Positions 16,848 through 25,963 are shown, counted from the stretch's first letter. The stretch is 64,000 bases of DNA from JAOBAU01 sp034667465 (GCA_034667465.1 JAXDJV010000003.1:62001-126000); one strand, 5' to 3'. Program-made: numbers and translations. The notes: a model not told the origin generated them from the sequence alone.

Positions 16848-16994
16848 CTACGCGGACTGGAATGATACGGAGACAACTGCCGGCTCGTCGGTGACACCGC
16901 CGTATGCGTGGTGGAGATAGACGCGCCACGCCAGCAGCAGTACCAGCCCCAGCAGCAGGATCATCCCGAGAAGTGCAGTAATGCGTCGCGCCAT
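16848..16994 (-). CDS. Small single-span membrane protein (48 aa)
   Basis: A frame from ATG 16994 to TAG 16848 that begins MARRITALLGMILLLGLVLL, giving a basic N-terminus and one membrane helix, then a short polar tail. GAGG lies about 6 bases upstream of the ATG. It occupies the gap upstream of the BON gene on the same strand and is divergent from mutL. The function is unknown; the hydrophobic pattern and ribosome-binding site support it as a real gene. Confidence 0.55.
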   Translation of the reverse strand: MARRITALLGMILLLGLVLLLAWRVYLHHAYGGVTDEPAVVSVSFQSA

Positions 16995-17050
16995 GCAGCC
17001 TCGTCAGGCAAGTATCATGCGCGCATCCCGCGATCATTCATAATTCGTCG

Positions 17051-18853
17051 ATGCCCCGCGTCCATCTCCTCCCCTCCGAGCTGATCAATCAGATCGCCGC
17101 CGGCGAAGTCGTCGAGCGCCCGGCCTCTGTGGTCAAGGAGCTGGTCGAGAATTCGATCGACGCTGGCGCGCGCACCATCGACATCATTCTCGAGAACGGC
17201 GGACGCAAGCGGATCGAGATCCGCGACGACGGCCACGGGATGTCGCGCGAGGACGCGCTGCTCGCGATCGAGCGCCACGCGACGTCGAAGATCCGCGCGT
17301 TCGACGATCTGACGCGCGTCCGCACGCTCGGCTTTCGCGGCGAAGCGCTGCCGTCGATCGCCAGCGTCTCGCATTTCACCCTCACTACTTCGGACGGCTC
17401 CGCCGCGGACGCGACCGAGGTCGATTGCGATCCGTACACCGGCCGGCGCGAGCTGCGTCCGGCGGCGCGCGATCGCGGCACGACCATCGTTGTGCGCGAG
17501 CTGTTCGAAAACGTTCCCGCGCGCCGCAAGTTCCTTCGCAGCGCCGACGCGGAGTTTCGCTCGATCGTCAGCGTCGTCTCGTCGTACGCGCTGCCGCTGC
17601 CGGGTCGCGCGTTTCGCGTCGAGCACAACGGCCGCACGGTACTCGATCTCCCGCCGGCGGCCGACGCTCGCGAGCGCGCGCTGCAGATCATCGGACGCGA
17701 CGCCGCGCCGCATCTCGAAGAGATCGATACGGAGATCGCCGGCATCCACGCCTCCGGTTTCGTGACGCGCGGACTGCGCTTCGGCAGCCGCCGCAATCAG
17801 TTCTTCTTCGTCAACGGACGGCTGGTGAAGGATCGCGTACTTACCCACGCGGCGAATCGCGCAGCCGAAGCGTTCGACTTCGACGGGCATCCGGCCATCG
17901 TGCTGTTTCTCGAGATGGAGCCGGAGACGGTCGACGTCAACGTGCATCCCGCGAAAACCGAAGTGCGTTTCCGCGATTCGAGCAGCGTGCACGTCGCCGT
18001 CGAGCAGGGAATCAAGCGCGCTCTCGGCGGCGCCGAGGAAGGAAGCGGACTGCTGACGCACGACGCCGCGCTCGCGACGCCGCCGCCGTCATCATCACCG
18101 CCGCTGCTCTTTTCGCCGCAGCGTTACGACGTTCCGCCGCCGTTCGCGGCGAGCGCGGAATTCACGCCGCTGTTTCGTAGCGAAACGAGCGTCGTGCAGC
18201 CACCGCGTTCTGCGCAGAGCGCCACTGTCCCTTCCGCAACATCGGTCGAGGTCGAAGACGCCCCCGCCCCGAACCTCGGCGATCTGCGCGGTCGCGTCAT
18301 CGGTCAATATCGGCTGAGTTACATCCTCGTCGATACACCGGGTGGACTTCGTCTCGTCGATCAGCATGTCGCGCACGAGCGCGTTCTCTACGATCGGTAT
18401 TTCGCGCGCGTCGGACAGGTGACCGCAGCGCAACAACTGCTGACGCCGATCCTGTACGACGCAGGCGCTGCCGAAAGCGCGGTACTGGAGTCGCATCTCG
18501 AAGAGTTGCGCGCGGTCGGTTTCGACATCGAGCGTTTTTCCGGGAAGGCGTTCGCGATCGCGGCGGTGCCGCGCGATCTCGTGCGCGGCGACGTCGACGC
18601 GTTTCTCCGCAAGCTGATCGACGCATCGCTCGAAGAGAGATCGTCGCATCTGACGCACGTGCGCGAGAAGGTCTGCGCGTCGCTGGCGTGTCAGGCGGCC
18701 ATCAAGGTGCATCGGCCGCTCTCCGGCGATGAGATGGCGCGCCTCGTCGCGGAGTTGCTCGACTCGTCGAATCCGTACGCCTGTCCGCACGGGCGCCCGA
18801 TCATCGTCGACATCAGGCATCTCGATATCGAGCGCCACTTCCACCGGAAGTAG
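17051..18853 (+). CDS. mutL: DNA mismatch-repair protein MutL
   Basis: A 600-residue protein. The N-terminal GHKL ATPase has INQIAAGEVVERPASVVKEL, ENSIDAGA, DDGHGM and TLGFRGEALPSIASVS. The transducer domain contains VNVHPAKTEVRF. A Pro/Ser-rich linker (about 335-420) precedes the C-terminal dimerisation domain. MutL couples MutS mismatch recognition to strand incision. The endonuclease metal site is altered: the usual DQHAxxER is DQHVAHERVLYD near residue 437, with Asp in place of the second Glu, while CPHGRP is retained near 578. It is followed closely by yraN. Confidence 0.96.
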   Translation: MPRVHLLPSELINQIAAGEVVERPASVVKELVENSIDAGARTIDIILENGGRKRIEIRDDGHGMSREDALLAIERHATSKIRAFDDLTRVRTLGFRGEALPSIASVSHFTLTTSDGSAADATEVDCDPYTGRRELRPAARDRGTTIVVRELFENVPARRKFLRSADAEFRSIVSVVSSYALPLPGRAFRVEHNGRTVLDLPPAADARERALQIIGRDAAPHLEEIDTEIAGIHASGFVTRGLRFGSRRNQFFFVNGRLVKDRVLTHAANRAAEAFDFDGHPAIVLFLEMEPETVDVNVHPAKTEVRFRDSSSVHVAVEQGIKRALGGAEEGSGLLTHDAALATPPPSSSPPLLFSPQRYDVPPPFAASAEFTPLFRSETSVVQPPRSAQSATVPSATSVEVEDAPAPNLGDLRGRVIGQYRLSYILVDTPGGLRLVDQHVAHERVLYDRYFARVGQVTAAQQLLTPILYDAGAAESAVLESHLEELRAVGFDIERFSGKAFAIAAVPRDLVRGDVDAFLRKLIDASLEERSSHLTHVREKVCASLACQAAIKVHRPLSGDEMARLVAELLDSSNPYACPHGRPIIVDIRHLDIERHFHRK

Positions 18854-18883
18854 ATATCGCGCAACCGAGGTAGCCTCGGCGAT

Positions 18884-19246
18884 GTGAACGAGCTCGGTGC
18901 AGTCGGCGAACGGCGGGCGCTCTGGTTCTATCGCCTGCGCGGATATCGAATCGCCGGACGCAATGTGCGGCTGCGCGGCGGCGAGCTCGATCTCGTCGTG
19001 CGGCGCGGACGTGCACTCGTCTTCGTCGAAGTGAAGACGCGGCGAAGCGTCGTCGCCGGTGAAGGATTCGAAGCGGTCGATCGCGTGAAACAATCGCGCC
19101 TGATGCGCCTCGCGGAGCAATACCTGTTGCTGCATCCGATACCGCATGACACCGAGGTGCGATTCGATGTCATCTCAATTCTTTACGATGGAGGACGATC
19201 GCGACTGACGCATTTTCGCGACGCCTTTCGGAACGACGCGCAATGA
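18884..19246 (+). CDS. yraN: YraN/UPF0102 family nuclease-fold protein
   Basis: A 120-residue protein with the restriction-endonuclease-like core of the family: GERRALWFYRLRGYRIAGRN, GGELDLVVRRG, then VFVEVKTR with the ExK catalytic pair, and FDVISI near the end. It is possibly involved in DNA processing; the precise role of the family is not established. The GTG start at 18884 is the only start compatible with the conserved N-terminus. Its stop overlaps the next start (ATGA at 19243-19246). Confidence 0.9.
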   Translation: MNELGAVGERRALWFYRLRGYRIAGRNVRLRGGELDLVVRRGRALVFVEVKTRRSVVAGEGFEAVDRVKQSRLMRLAEQYLLLHPIPHDTEVRFDVISILYDGGRSRLTHFRDAFRNDAQ

Positions 19247-21156
19247 CGTGGGAAGAGTCGTCCCGCCTCGAATGGCTCGAGACCAACGGCCTCGGCGGCT
19301 GGGCGAGTGCGACGGTCGCCGGCGCGAACACGCGCCGCTATCACGGCCTGCTCGTCGCCGCGATGCGGCCGCCGGTCGGACGGATCGTGCTGCTGTCGAA
19401 ACTCGATGAGCGGGTGACGATCGCCGGCGCGTCGTTCGAACTGTCGAGCAATCAATATCCCGGCGCGATTCATCCGCGCGGCTTCGAGCTGCTTGCGTCG
19501 TTTCAACGCGACGTCTTTCCTGTCTTCGAGTACGTCGCCGGCGCCGCGCGAATCCGCAAGACGATCGCGGCCATTCACGGCGAGAACACGACGGTGATCG
19601 TCTATGAGTCGTCGCACGATGTGACGCTCGAGCTTCGTCCGTTCATCGCCGCGCGCGATTACCACTCGCTCGCATCAGCGAACGATTTCATCCGCCGCGA
19701 TGCGCGTTTCGACGCCGGAATCTTTTCGCTGCAGCCTTACGACAGTGTGCCGACGCTTTTCATCTCAGCTCCGCGCGCGACATTCAACAGCGCGCCCGAC
19801 TGGTATCGCCGCTTCGAATATCCGATCGAACAGGAACGCGGTCTCGACGCGCACGAAGATCTCTTCACGCCCGGAACGCTGACGCTGGCACTCGCCGCCG
19901 GAACGAGCATCGCGATCATCGCGTCGACGAACGATCCGCGCGGACGCGACGGCATCGCGCTCCTCGAAGCGGAACGCGCGCGACGCAGGAACGTCATCGA
20001 CGCAACGACGTTGCGCGGCAAACTCGGACGACGACTCGCACTTGCCGCCGATCAGTTCATCGTCCGGCGCGGCGTCGATCGAAAGACGATCATCGCCGGC
20101 TATCACTGGTTCACCGACTGGGGACGCGACACGATGATCTCGCTCCCCGGACTCTGCCTTGTGACCGGTCGATTCGATGACGCGCGAAAAATCCTGCTCG
20201 CGTTCGCGGAAAGCGTCAGCGAAGGGATGCTGCCGAACTGTTTCCCCGACAGCGGCGAGTCGCCGGAGTACAACACCGTCGATGCCACGCTCTGGTTTTT
20301 CGTCGCCGCGCAGAAATACTTCGACTACACGCGCGACGAAGCGTTCGTGCGTGACTCGCTCCTGCCGGTGCTGCGCGACATCCTCGCGTGGCACGACCGC
20401 GGAACGCGTCACGGCATTCGCGTGGATGCCGACGGACTGCTGCGCGCCGGCGAAGGGGACGTGCAGCTGACGTGGATGGACGCGAGGATCGGCGACGTAC
20501 CGATCACGCCGCGTCACGGCAAACCGGTGGAGATCAACGCGCTCTGGTTCAACGCGCTCAAAATCCTCGGCAACTTCGAGCAGCGCTGGCGAAACGACGG
20601 TCCAGCGCTGACAGAACGCGCAGAACAAGTACGCGCGCGTTTCGTCGAACTGTTCCGCGCCGGCGACTATCTCTGCGACGTCGTCGACGGCGCGATTCGC
20701 GACACGTCCGTTCGTCCGAATCAGATCTTCGCGATCAGTCTTCCGCATCCGCTGATCGACGGCGAGCTGGCCGCGAGCGTTCTCGCAATCGTCGAAGCGA
20801 AGCTCCTCACGCCATTCGGATTGCGCAGCCTTTCGCCCGACGATCCGCGTTTCGCCGCGACGTACAGCGGCGGTCCGGCCGATCGCGATCGCGTCTATCA
20901 CCAGGGAACCGTCTGGTCATGGCTGCTCGGTCCGTATCTGACGGCGCTCGTTCGCGTCCGCGGCGCGCGCGGCGTCGAAGAGGGGCACGCGATCCTCGAA
21001 AAATTCGAAACGCATCTCGATGAAGCGTGCGTCGGCAGCATCTCGGAGATCTTCGACGCGATGCCGCCGTACAAGCCGCGCGGTTGCGTCGCGCAGGCGT
21101 GGAGCGTCGGCGAGATTCTGCGCGCCATGGCCGAGGACCTGTCATCCCGAGCGTAG
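19243..21156 (+). CDS. Glycogen debranching enzyme (amylo-alpha-1,6-glucosidase)
   Basis: A 637-residue protein. The N-terminal domain contains LETNGLGGWASATVAGANTR and RYHGLLVA, typical of archaeal/bacterial-type debranching enzymes. The (alpha/alpha)6 catalytic domain includes AGYHWFTDWGRDTMISLPGL, ADGLLRAGE and QAWSVGEILRAM. It hydrolyses alpha-1,6 branch points of glycogen-like polymers. It is translationally coupled to yraN. The final residues LSSRA and the TAG stop are encoded by the palindromic repeat at 21141, so the native C-terminus was probably replaced when the repeat arrived. Confidence 0.92.
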   Translation: MTWEESSRLEWLETNGLGGWASATVAGANTRRYHGLLVAAMRPPVGRIVLLSKLDERVTIAGASFELSSNQYPGAIHPRGFELLASFQRDVFPVFEYVAGAARIRKTIAAIHGENTTVIVYESSHDVTLELRPFIAARDYHSLASANDFIRRDARFDAGIFSLQPYDSVPTLFISAPRATFNSAPDWYRRFEYPIEQERGLDAHEDLFTPGTLTLALAAGTSIAIIASTNDPRGRDGIALLEAERARRRNVIDATTLRGKLGRRLALAADQFIVRRGVDRKTIIAGYHWFTDWGRDTMISLPGLCLVTGRFDDARKILLAFAESVSEGMLPNCFPDSGESPEYNTVDATLWFFVAAQKYFDYTRDEAFVRDSLLPVLRDILAWHDRGTRHGIRVDADGLLRAGEGDVQLTWMDARIGDVPITPRHGKPVEINALWFNALKILGNFEQRWRNDGPALTERAEQVRARFVELFRAGDYLCDVVDGAIRDTSVRPNQIFAISLPHPLIDGELAASVLAIVEAKLLTPFGLRSLSPDDPRFAATYSGGPADRDRVYHQGTVWSWLLGPYLTALVRVRGARGVEEGHAILEKFETHLDEACVGSISEIFDAMPPYKPRGCVAQAWSVGEILRAMAEDLSSRA

Positions 21157-21248
21157 CGAGGGATCCGGGGCGGGAGGGGTACGGCAGCGCGCGCCACCCC
21201 CCCGGATCCCTCGCTACGCTCGGGATGACCGCTACGCTCGGGATGACA
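21141..21248. repeat. Palindromic intergenic repeat, copy 2, with duplicated right arm
   Basis: The left arm starts gtcatcccgagcgtagcg at 21141. The right arm is its inverse, and its terminal 18 bases (cgctacgctcgggatgac) occur twice in tandem up to 21248. It lies between the convergent debranching-enzyme and acyltransferase genes and supplies the TAG stop codon of both. Confidence 0.9.
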
Positions 21249-21927
21249 GCGCCACGATTGCTTCTCTCGCCGCCCGCGCCAGCGACTTGCGATCGCCTGG
21301 CGCCAGCGGACCGCCGAACGATACGCGTACGTCGATGCGCGGCAACCGCAGCAACGTGCGCAGATGCGACGTGAATGTCGCGTCGCCGAACCACGGCACT
21401 TCCGGCTGCGCGTAACGAAGCGCGGCGTACCAGACCGGAAGCGCATCATCGGCGGCCGCTTCGAACAGCGGCGTGTTGAACGGCAGGACGTCGCTGCCGT
21501 CGGTGCTCGTCCCTTCCGGAAAAACGACGATCGCGCGTCCACCGCGCACGAGCTCGCGCAACAGCGTTGTGACACGCACCGCATCGCGGCGCGACTCGCG
21601 ATCGATGAAAACAGTTCCGGTCGACGACGCCAGCGGACCGAGCGCCGGCCAGTCGCGCACGTCCGCTTTCGCAACGAACAGTGTCTCGATCAAACCACCG
21701 AGCACGACGACGTCCACGTAGCTGAGATGGTTCGAGACGAGCAGGAATGCGCCGCGCGGCGGCGTTCCATCAACGGTGATGTGAATGCCAAGGATGCGCG
21801 CGACGGCCGCATGCCATCGACGAACAATCGACGGTCGCCGCGAGCGAACAACGATGAACAGCGGATAGAGCAGTGTCGTCGCCGCACAAACCGCGGCGAT
21901 ACGAACGACAGCGCGAAGAGTCTTCAC
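21232..21927 (-). CDS. 1-acylglycerol-3-phosphate O-acyltransferase family (PlsC-like)
   Basis: A 231-residue protein with an N-terminal membrane helix. The PlsC motifs are NHLSYVDV (NHxxxxD variant of block I), GTVFIDRESR (block II) and VVFPEGTSTDG (block III). It transfers an acyl chain to a lysophospholipid or related lipid at the inner membrane. The C-terminus ends in the same LSSRA plus TAG as the convergent debranching enzyme because both stops come from the repeat at 21141-21248. It starts 13 bases after the DUF1761 gene and is probably co-transcribed with it. Confidence 0.9.
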   Translation of the reverse strand: MKTLRAVVRIAAVCAATTLLYPLFIVVRSRRPSIVRRWHAAVARILGIHITVDGTPPRGAFLLVSNHLSYVDVVVLGGLIETLFVAKADVRDWPALGPLASSTGTVFIDRESRRDAVRVTTLLRELVRGGRAIVVFPEGTSTDGSDVLPFNTPLFEAAADDALPVWYAALRYAQPEVPWFGDATFTSHLRTLLRLPRIDVRVSFGGPLAPGDRKSLARAAREAIVALSSRA

Positions 21928-21940
21928 GTCGACGGAACGT

Positions 21941-22354
21941 TCAGCGCCAGGACGAAAGGATCAGCGCCGCAATGATGAACGAAAGGAGGTTGTAGCTGGT
22001 GTTGATCAGCCACAGCGCTTTCTTCTCGCCGGAAAACAGCGCGGTCCCGAAACTCGTCGCGCCGGCGAAACCGGCCCAGCAAACGACTGCCGCGCAAACG
22101 GCGTGTGCGGCATCGAGCGGGCCGGAGTGATGCGCGAGGATGATCGCCATCGCCAGCGACGTGACGATCGCGCAGATGAAGACGATGAGGAATGGCATCG
22201 GACCGGGCGCGTTCTGCTTCAACTCCTCTTCCGACTTCCCCATCAGCGCGATCCAGCGCTTCGCGAAAAGGAGCGGTGAGTACCAGAGGCCGCCGAGCAT
22301 GAAGATGGCGACGGCGCTGACCAGGATCGCCCAGACGTTCATTCCGTGCAGCAT
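21941..22354 (-). CDS. DUF1761-family membrane protein
   Basis: A 137-residue protein with four predicted membrane helices. The N-terminus MNVWAILVSAVAIFMLGGLW followed by YSPLLFAKRW is the DUF1761 signature. The function of the family is unknown. ATG 22354 is preceded by GGAGG at a 5-base spacing, which overrides longer frames. It is divergent from the TetR-type gene at 22440 across about 85 bases, so it is a plausible target of that repressor, together with the downstream acyltransferase. Confidence 0.85.
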   Translation of the reverse strand: MLHGMNVWAILVSAVAIFMLGGLWYSPLLFAKRWIALMGKSEEELKQNAPGPMPFLIVFICAIVTSLAMAIILAHHSGPLDAAHAVCAAVVCWAGFAGATSFGTALFSGEKKALWLINTSYNLLSFIIAALILSSWR

Positions 22355-22439
22355 TGGTTCCTCCGATTTGGTGTGCGATGAGGATACGCGCGAATCCTCG
22401 TTGTTGACGACCGCCGTCGCGCTCCGTACGCTGCCGCTC

Positions 22440-23045
22440 GTGCCCATCGACGGCGACAGCACGCAAACCTCCCGCGCGCGGCTCCTCGCCGCCGGGAAAT
22501 GGCTGTTCGCGAAACACGGCTACGAGAAGACGTCGACCGTGTCGCTCGCGCGCGAAGCGGGAACGTCGGAGTCGCAGCTGATGCGCTACTTCGGCGGCAA
22601 GAGCGGACTGCTCGACGCGATCTTCAACGAGGCGTGGAGCGGACTGAATGTCGAGATTCGCCGCCACGTCACCGAGGCACAACACGGCCGCGACGCGGTC
22701 CTCGGCATCCTGCAAACCGTCGTCGAAGCCTTCGGCCGCGATCACGACATCGCCTTTCTTTTTCTCTTCGAAGGGCGGCGCATTCGCGGCGATGAAGTGA
22801 CGCTGTCGAAAGGCTTCCTCGAGTTTTACGAGCTGCTGCATCACCTCGTCGGACGCGGTCAGCTGGACGGATCGTTTCGCAGCGATGTGAGCGAAGTCGT
22901 CCTGGCGTCGGCGATGCTCGGCTGCGCCGAGGGGATGATTCGCGATCGGATGATCGCGGAGCGCGTCAGGCAGCCGAACGTCTTCGATGATGAAACGGTG
23001 CGGCGGACGTTCGAGGCGATGGTCAACGGCCTCGCGCCGCAGTGA
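22440..23045 (+). CDS. TetR-family transcriptional regulator
   Basis: A protein of about 201 residues. The N-terminal helix-turn-helix includes RARLLAAGKWLFAKHGYEKT, TVSLAREAGTSESQLMRYFG and KSGLLDAIF, a textbook TetR pattern. The remainder is the ligand-binding helical domain. The start is taken as GTG 22440 because the conserved domain begins shortly after; a TTG about 40 bases upstream is possible. It is divergent from the DUF1761/acyltransferase pair and most likely regulates it and itself. It ends 6 bases from the convergent kinase gene. Confidence 0.88.
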   Translation: MPIDGDSTQTSRARLLAAGKWLFAKHGYEKTSTVSLAREAGTSESQLMRYFGGKSGLLDAIFNEAWSGLNVEIRRHVTEAQHGRDAVLGILQTVVEAFGRDHDIAFLFLFEGRRIRGDEVTLSKGFLEFYELLHHLVGRGQLDGSFRSDVSEVVLASAMLGCAEGMIRDRMIAERVRQPNVFDDETVRRTFEAMVNGLAPQ

Positions 23046-23051
23046 GCGCGA

Positions 23052-25811
23052 CTAGCCGAACTCGCGGAGGCGGATCTTCGCTTCGAGTCCGTGACGTCCG
23101 TCCGGCCACGTAGCAAGAAACGCGCGCCACATCGCACGACTGTTCTTCGAGATGGCGAGCTCGAAGTCACGCGCTTCCTGCCGGCAGCGGGTGGCGTCGG
23201 CGGCGCGCGGCGACTCGGGATGCTGCGCGAGATATTCGTCCCACGCGCCTGACGAACCGCGCTCCCACGCGGAATCGAAATCGCCCGGTTCCGATTCGCG
23301 CGCGAGCTCTTCGAGTTTCGCCAGGCGGCGACGCGCGTCCCCCGCCCACCGCCCTTCCGGTCGCCCGGCGAGATACGCGCGGAACGACATGACCGTGGCG
23401 ACGCGCTGCGCTTCCGACCATTCGGACTTATCGCGCGCCGCGTCGATCGCCAGCTCCACTTCAGCGCGACGGTCGGCGTCAGAGATTTTCGCCAGCAGCG
23501 TTTCGGCCTGTGCGACGTCGCCACGCGTTGCAGCATCGAGCGCCTGCGTGATGGCCAGACTTTCACCGCGCCGCGCGAGCATCCGGCGAACTTCATCGGC
23601 GCGCGGCGACTCGGGGAAGTCGGCGAGGAACTCCGCCGCGGCGTCGGGATGCAGCTCCGTCGTCAGCGCCGCGTACGCCTCATCTTCAAGCGCGGTCAGT
23701 CGCTCATGCGCTTTTTCCGCATGCGCTCCGCCGGGATGCGCCGTGAGATACAGCCGCCACGCAGCGGGAGCTTCGATCGAGAGTGCCTGCGCGTAATCCT
23801 CTTCATCGGCAAGCTGGCGAAGAATGCGTCGCGCATCTTTCGCAAGCGCTGAGCCGGAGTACTGACGAACGAACTCGTCGAGCGCATCGTGGCCGTGATC
23901 GACGGCGTTCTCGAATGCGAGCGCTTCGCGCAGATGCAGCTCCGCCCGTCCCTTCCGTTTGCCATCGGGACAATGCGCGAGGAACTCTTTCCACGCCGAT
24001 GCGGTGCGCGCGTCAGCAGCGATGCGGAACGCTTCCTCTTCGCCATGCCGCGCCCGATCGCGTCGCGTGCGCGCGTCGGCGGCGTGACGATCATCGGGAA
24101 AACGCACGAGGTAATCGTCCCAGGCGTCTTCGGAACCGCGCGCCGCGGCGCTTTCCCAGGCGAGACGCTCTTTCGCGGCGTTCGCCGCCTCGCTGGCGTG
24201 CGTCGACGCGGCAAACTTCGCGAGGTAGTCGCGCATTGCCGCGTACGTGTCGGCTTCGACGGCGCGCGCGAACGCGTGGTCGGCGAGGCGCTGCTTCACC
24301 GTCACGAGGCGGATCTCCGCTTCGTAACGATGGCGGCCATCGGGAAACGCTTTCAGGAAATCGCGCAGCTGCGTTTCCGATTCGCCGCCCGCGGCCGCTT
24401 CGAATGCAACCGCTTCGTCGAGCAGCCTGCGCGCGCGACTCATGCGCGAGGAGCTCGGATATTGGTCGATGAACGCGCGCCACGACGCGGCGCGTCCGTC
24501 TTCCCACGCGCGCTGAAACGACTGCTCTTCTTCGCGCTCACGATCGCCGGCGCTCTTCACGCGGTTGAGCGCTTCGCGCGCCGCGTCGCCGATGGCGGTG
24601 CCGCGCTGATGCGCTTCGCTCAATCGCTGCAGCGCGTCGCGATCGCCGGCTGCTTCCTTCGCATGAACGGTGTCGAGCAGCTCGAGCTCGAAGAGGCGCG
24701 CTTTCGCGGCAGTGCTGTCGTCGGATTCAGGATGACGATTGAGGTATTCGCGATAGCCCTCGATCGTGTCCTGCGCGCGCGTTCGCTTCCAGTCGCGGCC
24801 GGTCACCGTGTCGCCCGGCGTCCGCTCCGCGATCGTCGGCGCATCGCCGCTGACCGGCAGCGGCGTGGAGATCGTGACGCTGTCGCCGCGGCGCAGACTG
24901 GCGACGTCTTTCCGCGTCAGGAATCCGGCCGGACCGAGAAGGAATGGTTGCAGCGCGGCCGAGAGCGCGCGAGCATCGGGATAGCGGCGATCGCGCTTTT
25001 TCTCGAGCGCGCGAAAGATCACCGGCTCGAGATCGGCGGGGAAATCGTGATCGGGCTTCCGCTCGACGAAACGCGGCGGCCGCTCGGTGAGGTGTTTGAT
25101 GATGTAGCCGTGCGGCGTTTCGCTGGCGAACGGCGAGATGCCGATCAGCATCTCGTAGAGAACGATGCCGAGCGAGTAGAGATCGGTGCGGCCGTCGAGC
25201 TGATCGCCGTCGCGGATGTCACCGAGTTGCTCGGGCGACATGTATTTCGGATTGCCGATCAGCAGACCCGATTGCGTTGCGTCGCTGGCGCCGGTGTTGA
25301 CGTCCTTGGCGACGCCGAGGTCGATGATCTTCGCGATCAGCCGCTCGTCGGAATCATAGGAGAGCATGACGTTGTCGGCGGAGATGTCGCGGTGGAGCAG
25401 GCCGCGGCGATGGATGTGATCGAGTCCGGAGAGAACCTGCGTGGCGACGTCGGCGGCGAGTGCGAGCGGGAACGCGCCGAAGAGCGTGCTCCACTGGCGA
25501 ACGGTCGTGCCGTCGATGTACTCGGTGACCATGTAGCTGCCGCCCTCGCCGAGGAAGAAGTCGTGGACGACGGCGATGTTCGGATGATGGATCTGCGTGG
25601 CGAGGCGCGCTTCGCGGAGAAAACGATTGCGGTAACCCTCATCCGCCATCAGTCCCTGCTTCATCACTTTGATGCAGCGGAACGCGTTGAGATGGACGTG
25701 GCGGGCTTTGAACACCTCTCCCATCCCGCCGGCGCCGAGAAGATTGAGGATCTCGTACTTGCCGTCGAGGACGGTGCCCGGCCCGAGCTGCGACGCTGAA
25801 CCGTTCGGCAT
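23052..25811 (-). CDS. Ser/Thr protein kinase with a long C-terminal repeat domain
   Basis: A 919-residue protein. The kinase domain (about 18-290) has the glycine loop LGAGGMGEV, Lys48 in CIKVMK, catalytic HRDISADN (His140-Asn147), DLG (164-166, in place of DFG) and MSPEQLGD, so it is probably active. No membrane helix or PASTA domain is seen. Residues about 350-919 hold about twelve copies of a 40-50 residue helical repeat whose core reads W-x-x-[FY]-[LI]-x-x-x-P-[ED]-[GS], for example AWDEYLAQHPESPRAAD. These resemble TPR/Sel1-like scaffolds and may bind substrates. Its upstream region is interrupted by the direct-repeat-bounded insert starting at 25862. Confidence 0.92.
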   Translation of the reverse strand: MPNGSASQLGPGTVLDGKYEILNLLGAGGMGEVFKARHVHLNAFRCIKVMKQGLMADEGYRNRFLREARLATQIHHPNIAVVHDFFLGEGGSYMVTEYIDGTTVRQWSTLFGAFPLALAADVATQVLSGLDHIHRRGLLHRDISADNVMLSYDSDERLIAKIIDLGVAKDVNTGASDATQSGLLIGNPKYMSPEQLGDIRDGDQLDGRTDLYSLGIVLYEMLIGISPFASETPHGYIIKHLTERPPRFVERKPDHDFPADLEPVIFRALEKKRDRRYPDARALSAALQPFLLGPAGFLTRKDVASLRRGDSVTISTPLPVSGDAPTIAERTPGDTVTGRDWKRTRAQDTIEGYREYLNRHPESDDSTAAKARLFELELLDTVHAKEAAGDRDALQRLSEAHQRGTAIGDAAREALNRVKSAGDREREEEQSFQRAWEDGRAASWRAFIDQYPSSSRMSRARRLLDEAVAFEAAAGGESETQLRDFLKAFPDGRHRYEAEIRLVTVKQRLADHAFARAVEADTYAAMRDYLAKFAASTHASEAANAAKERLAWESAAARGSEDAWDDYLVRFPDDRHAADARTRRDRARHGEEEAFRIAADARTASAWKEFLAHCPDGKRKGRAELHLREALAFENAVDHGHDALDEFVRQYSGSALAKDARRILRQLADEEDYAQALSIEAPAAWRLYLTAHPGGAHAEKAHERLTALEDEAYAALTTELHPDAAAEFLADFPESPRADEVRRMLARRGESLAITQALDAATRGDVAQAETLLAKISDADRRAEVELAIDAARDKSEWSEAQRVATVMSFRAYLAGRPEGRWAGDARRRLAKLEELARESEPGDFDSAWERGSSGAWDEYLAQHPESPRAADATRCRQEARDFELAISKNSRAMWRAFLATWPDGRHGLEAKIRLREFG

Positions 25812-25832
25812 GAGTGCGAACAGGATATCGCC

Positions 25833-25861
25833 GCGTTACGTCAAAAACGAAGAGGGCCGCG
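25833..25861. repeat. 29-bp direct repeat, left copy (possible attachment site)
   Basis: It is identical over 29 bases to 27660-27688 and diverges on both sides. It begins gcgttacgtcaaaaacg and contains the U-tract and one stem arm of the tRNA-Gly terminator. Here the second stem arm is missing, so this copy is a fragment. It lies 21 bases upstream of the kinase ATG and marks the left boundary of a 1798-bp insert. Confidence 0.85.
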
Positions 25862-25963
25862 GGGGCGTAAGATTTCTTTTGCCGGAGTGAAGTGGAAAAA
25901 GCATCTTTCTGTCACTCCAACGGCGGAAGGGTAAGACCTTCAAAACTTGTCTGCGGAGGCTTC

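Noticed and set aside
16860..17037. Minus-strand frame ending in a Cys-rich peptide (16753-17037)
   Set aside because: It overlaps the better supported 48-residue membrane frame and has no ribosome-binding site.
21141..21248. Insertion-sequence inverted terminal repeats
   Set aside because: Only about 40 bases separate the arms and there is no transposase; the same element recurs between convergent genes.
23889..25799. 636-codon plus-strand frame opposite the Ser/Thr kinase
   Set aside because: Shadow of the kinase gene; no recognisable motif and no ribosome-binding site.
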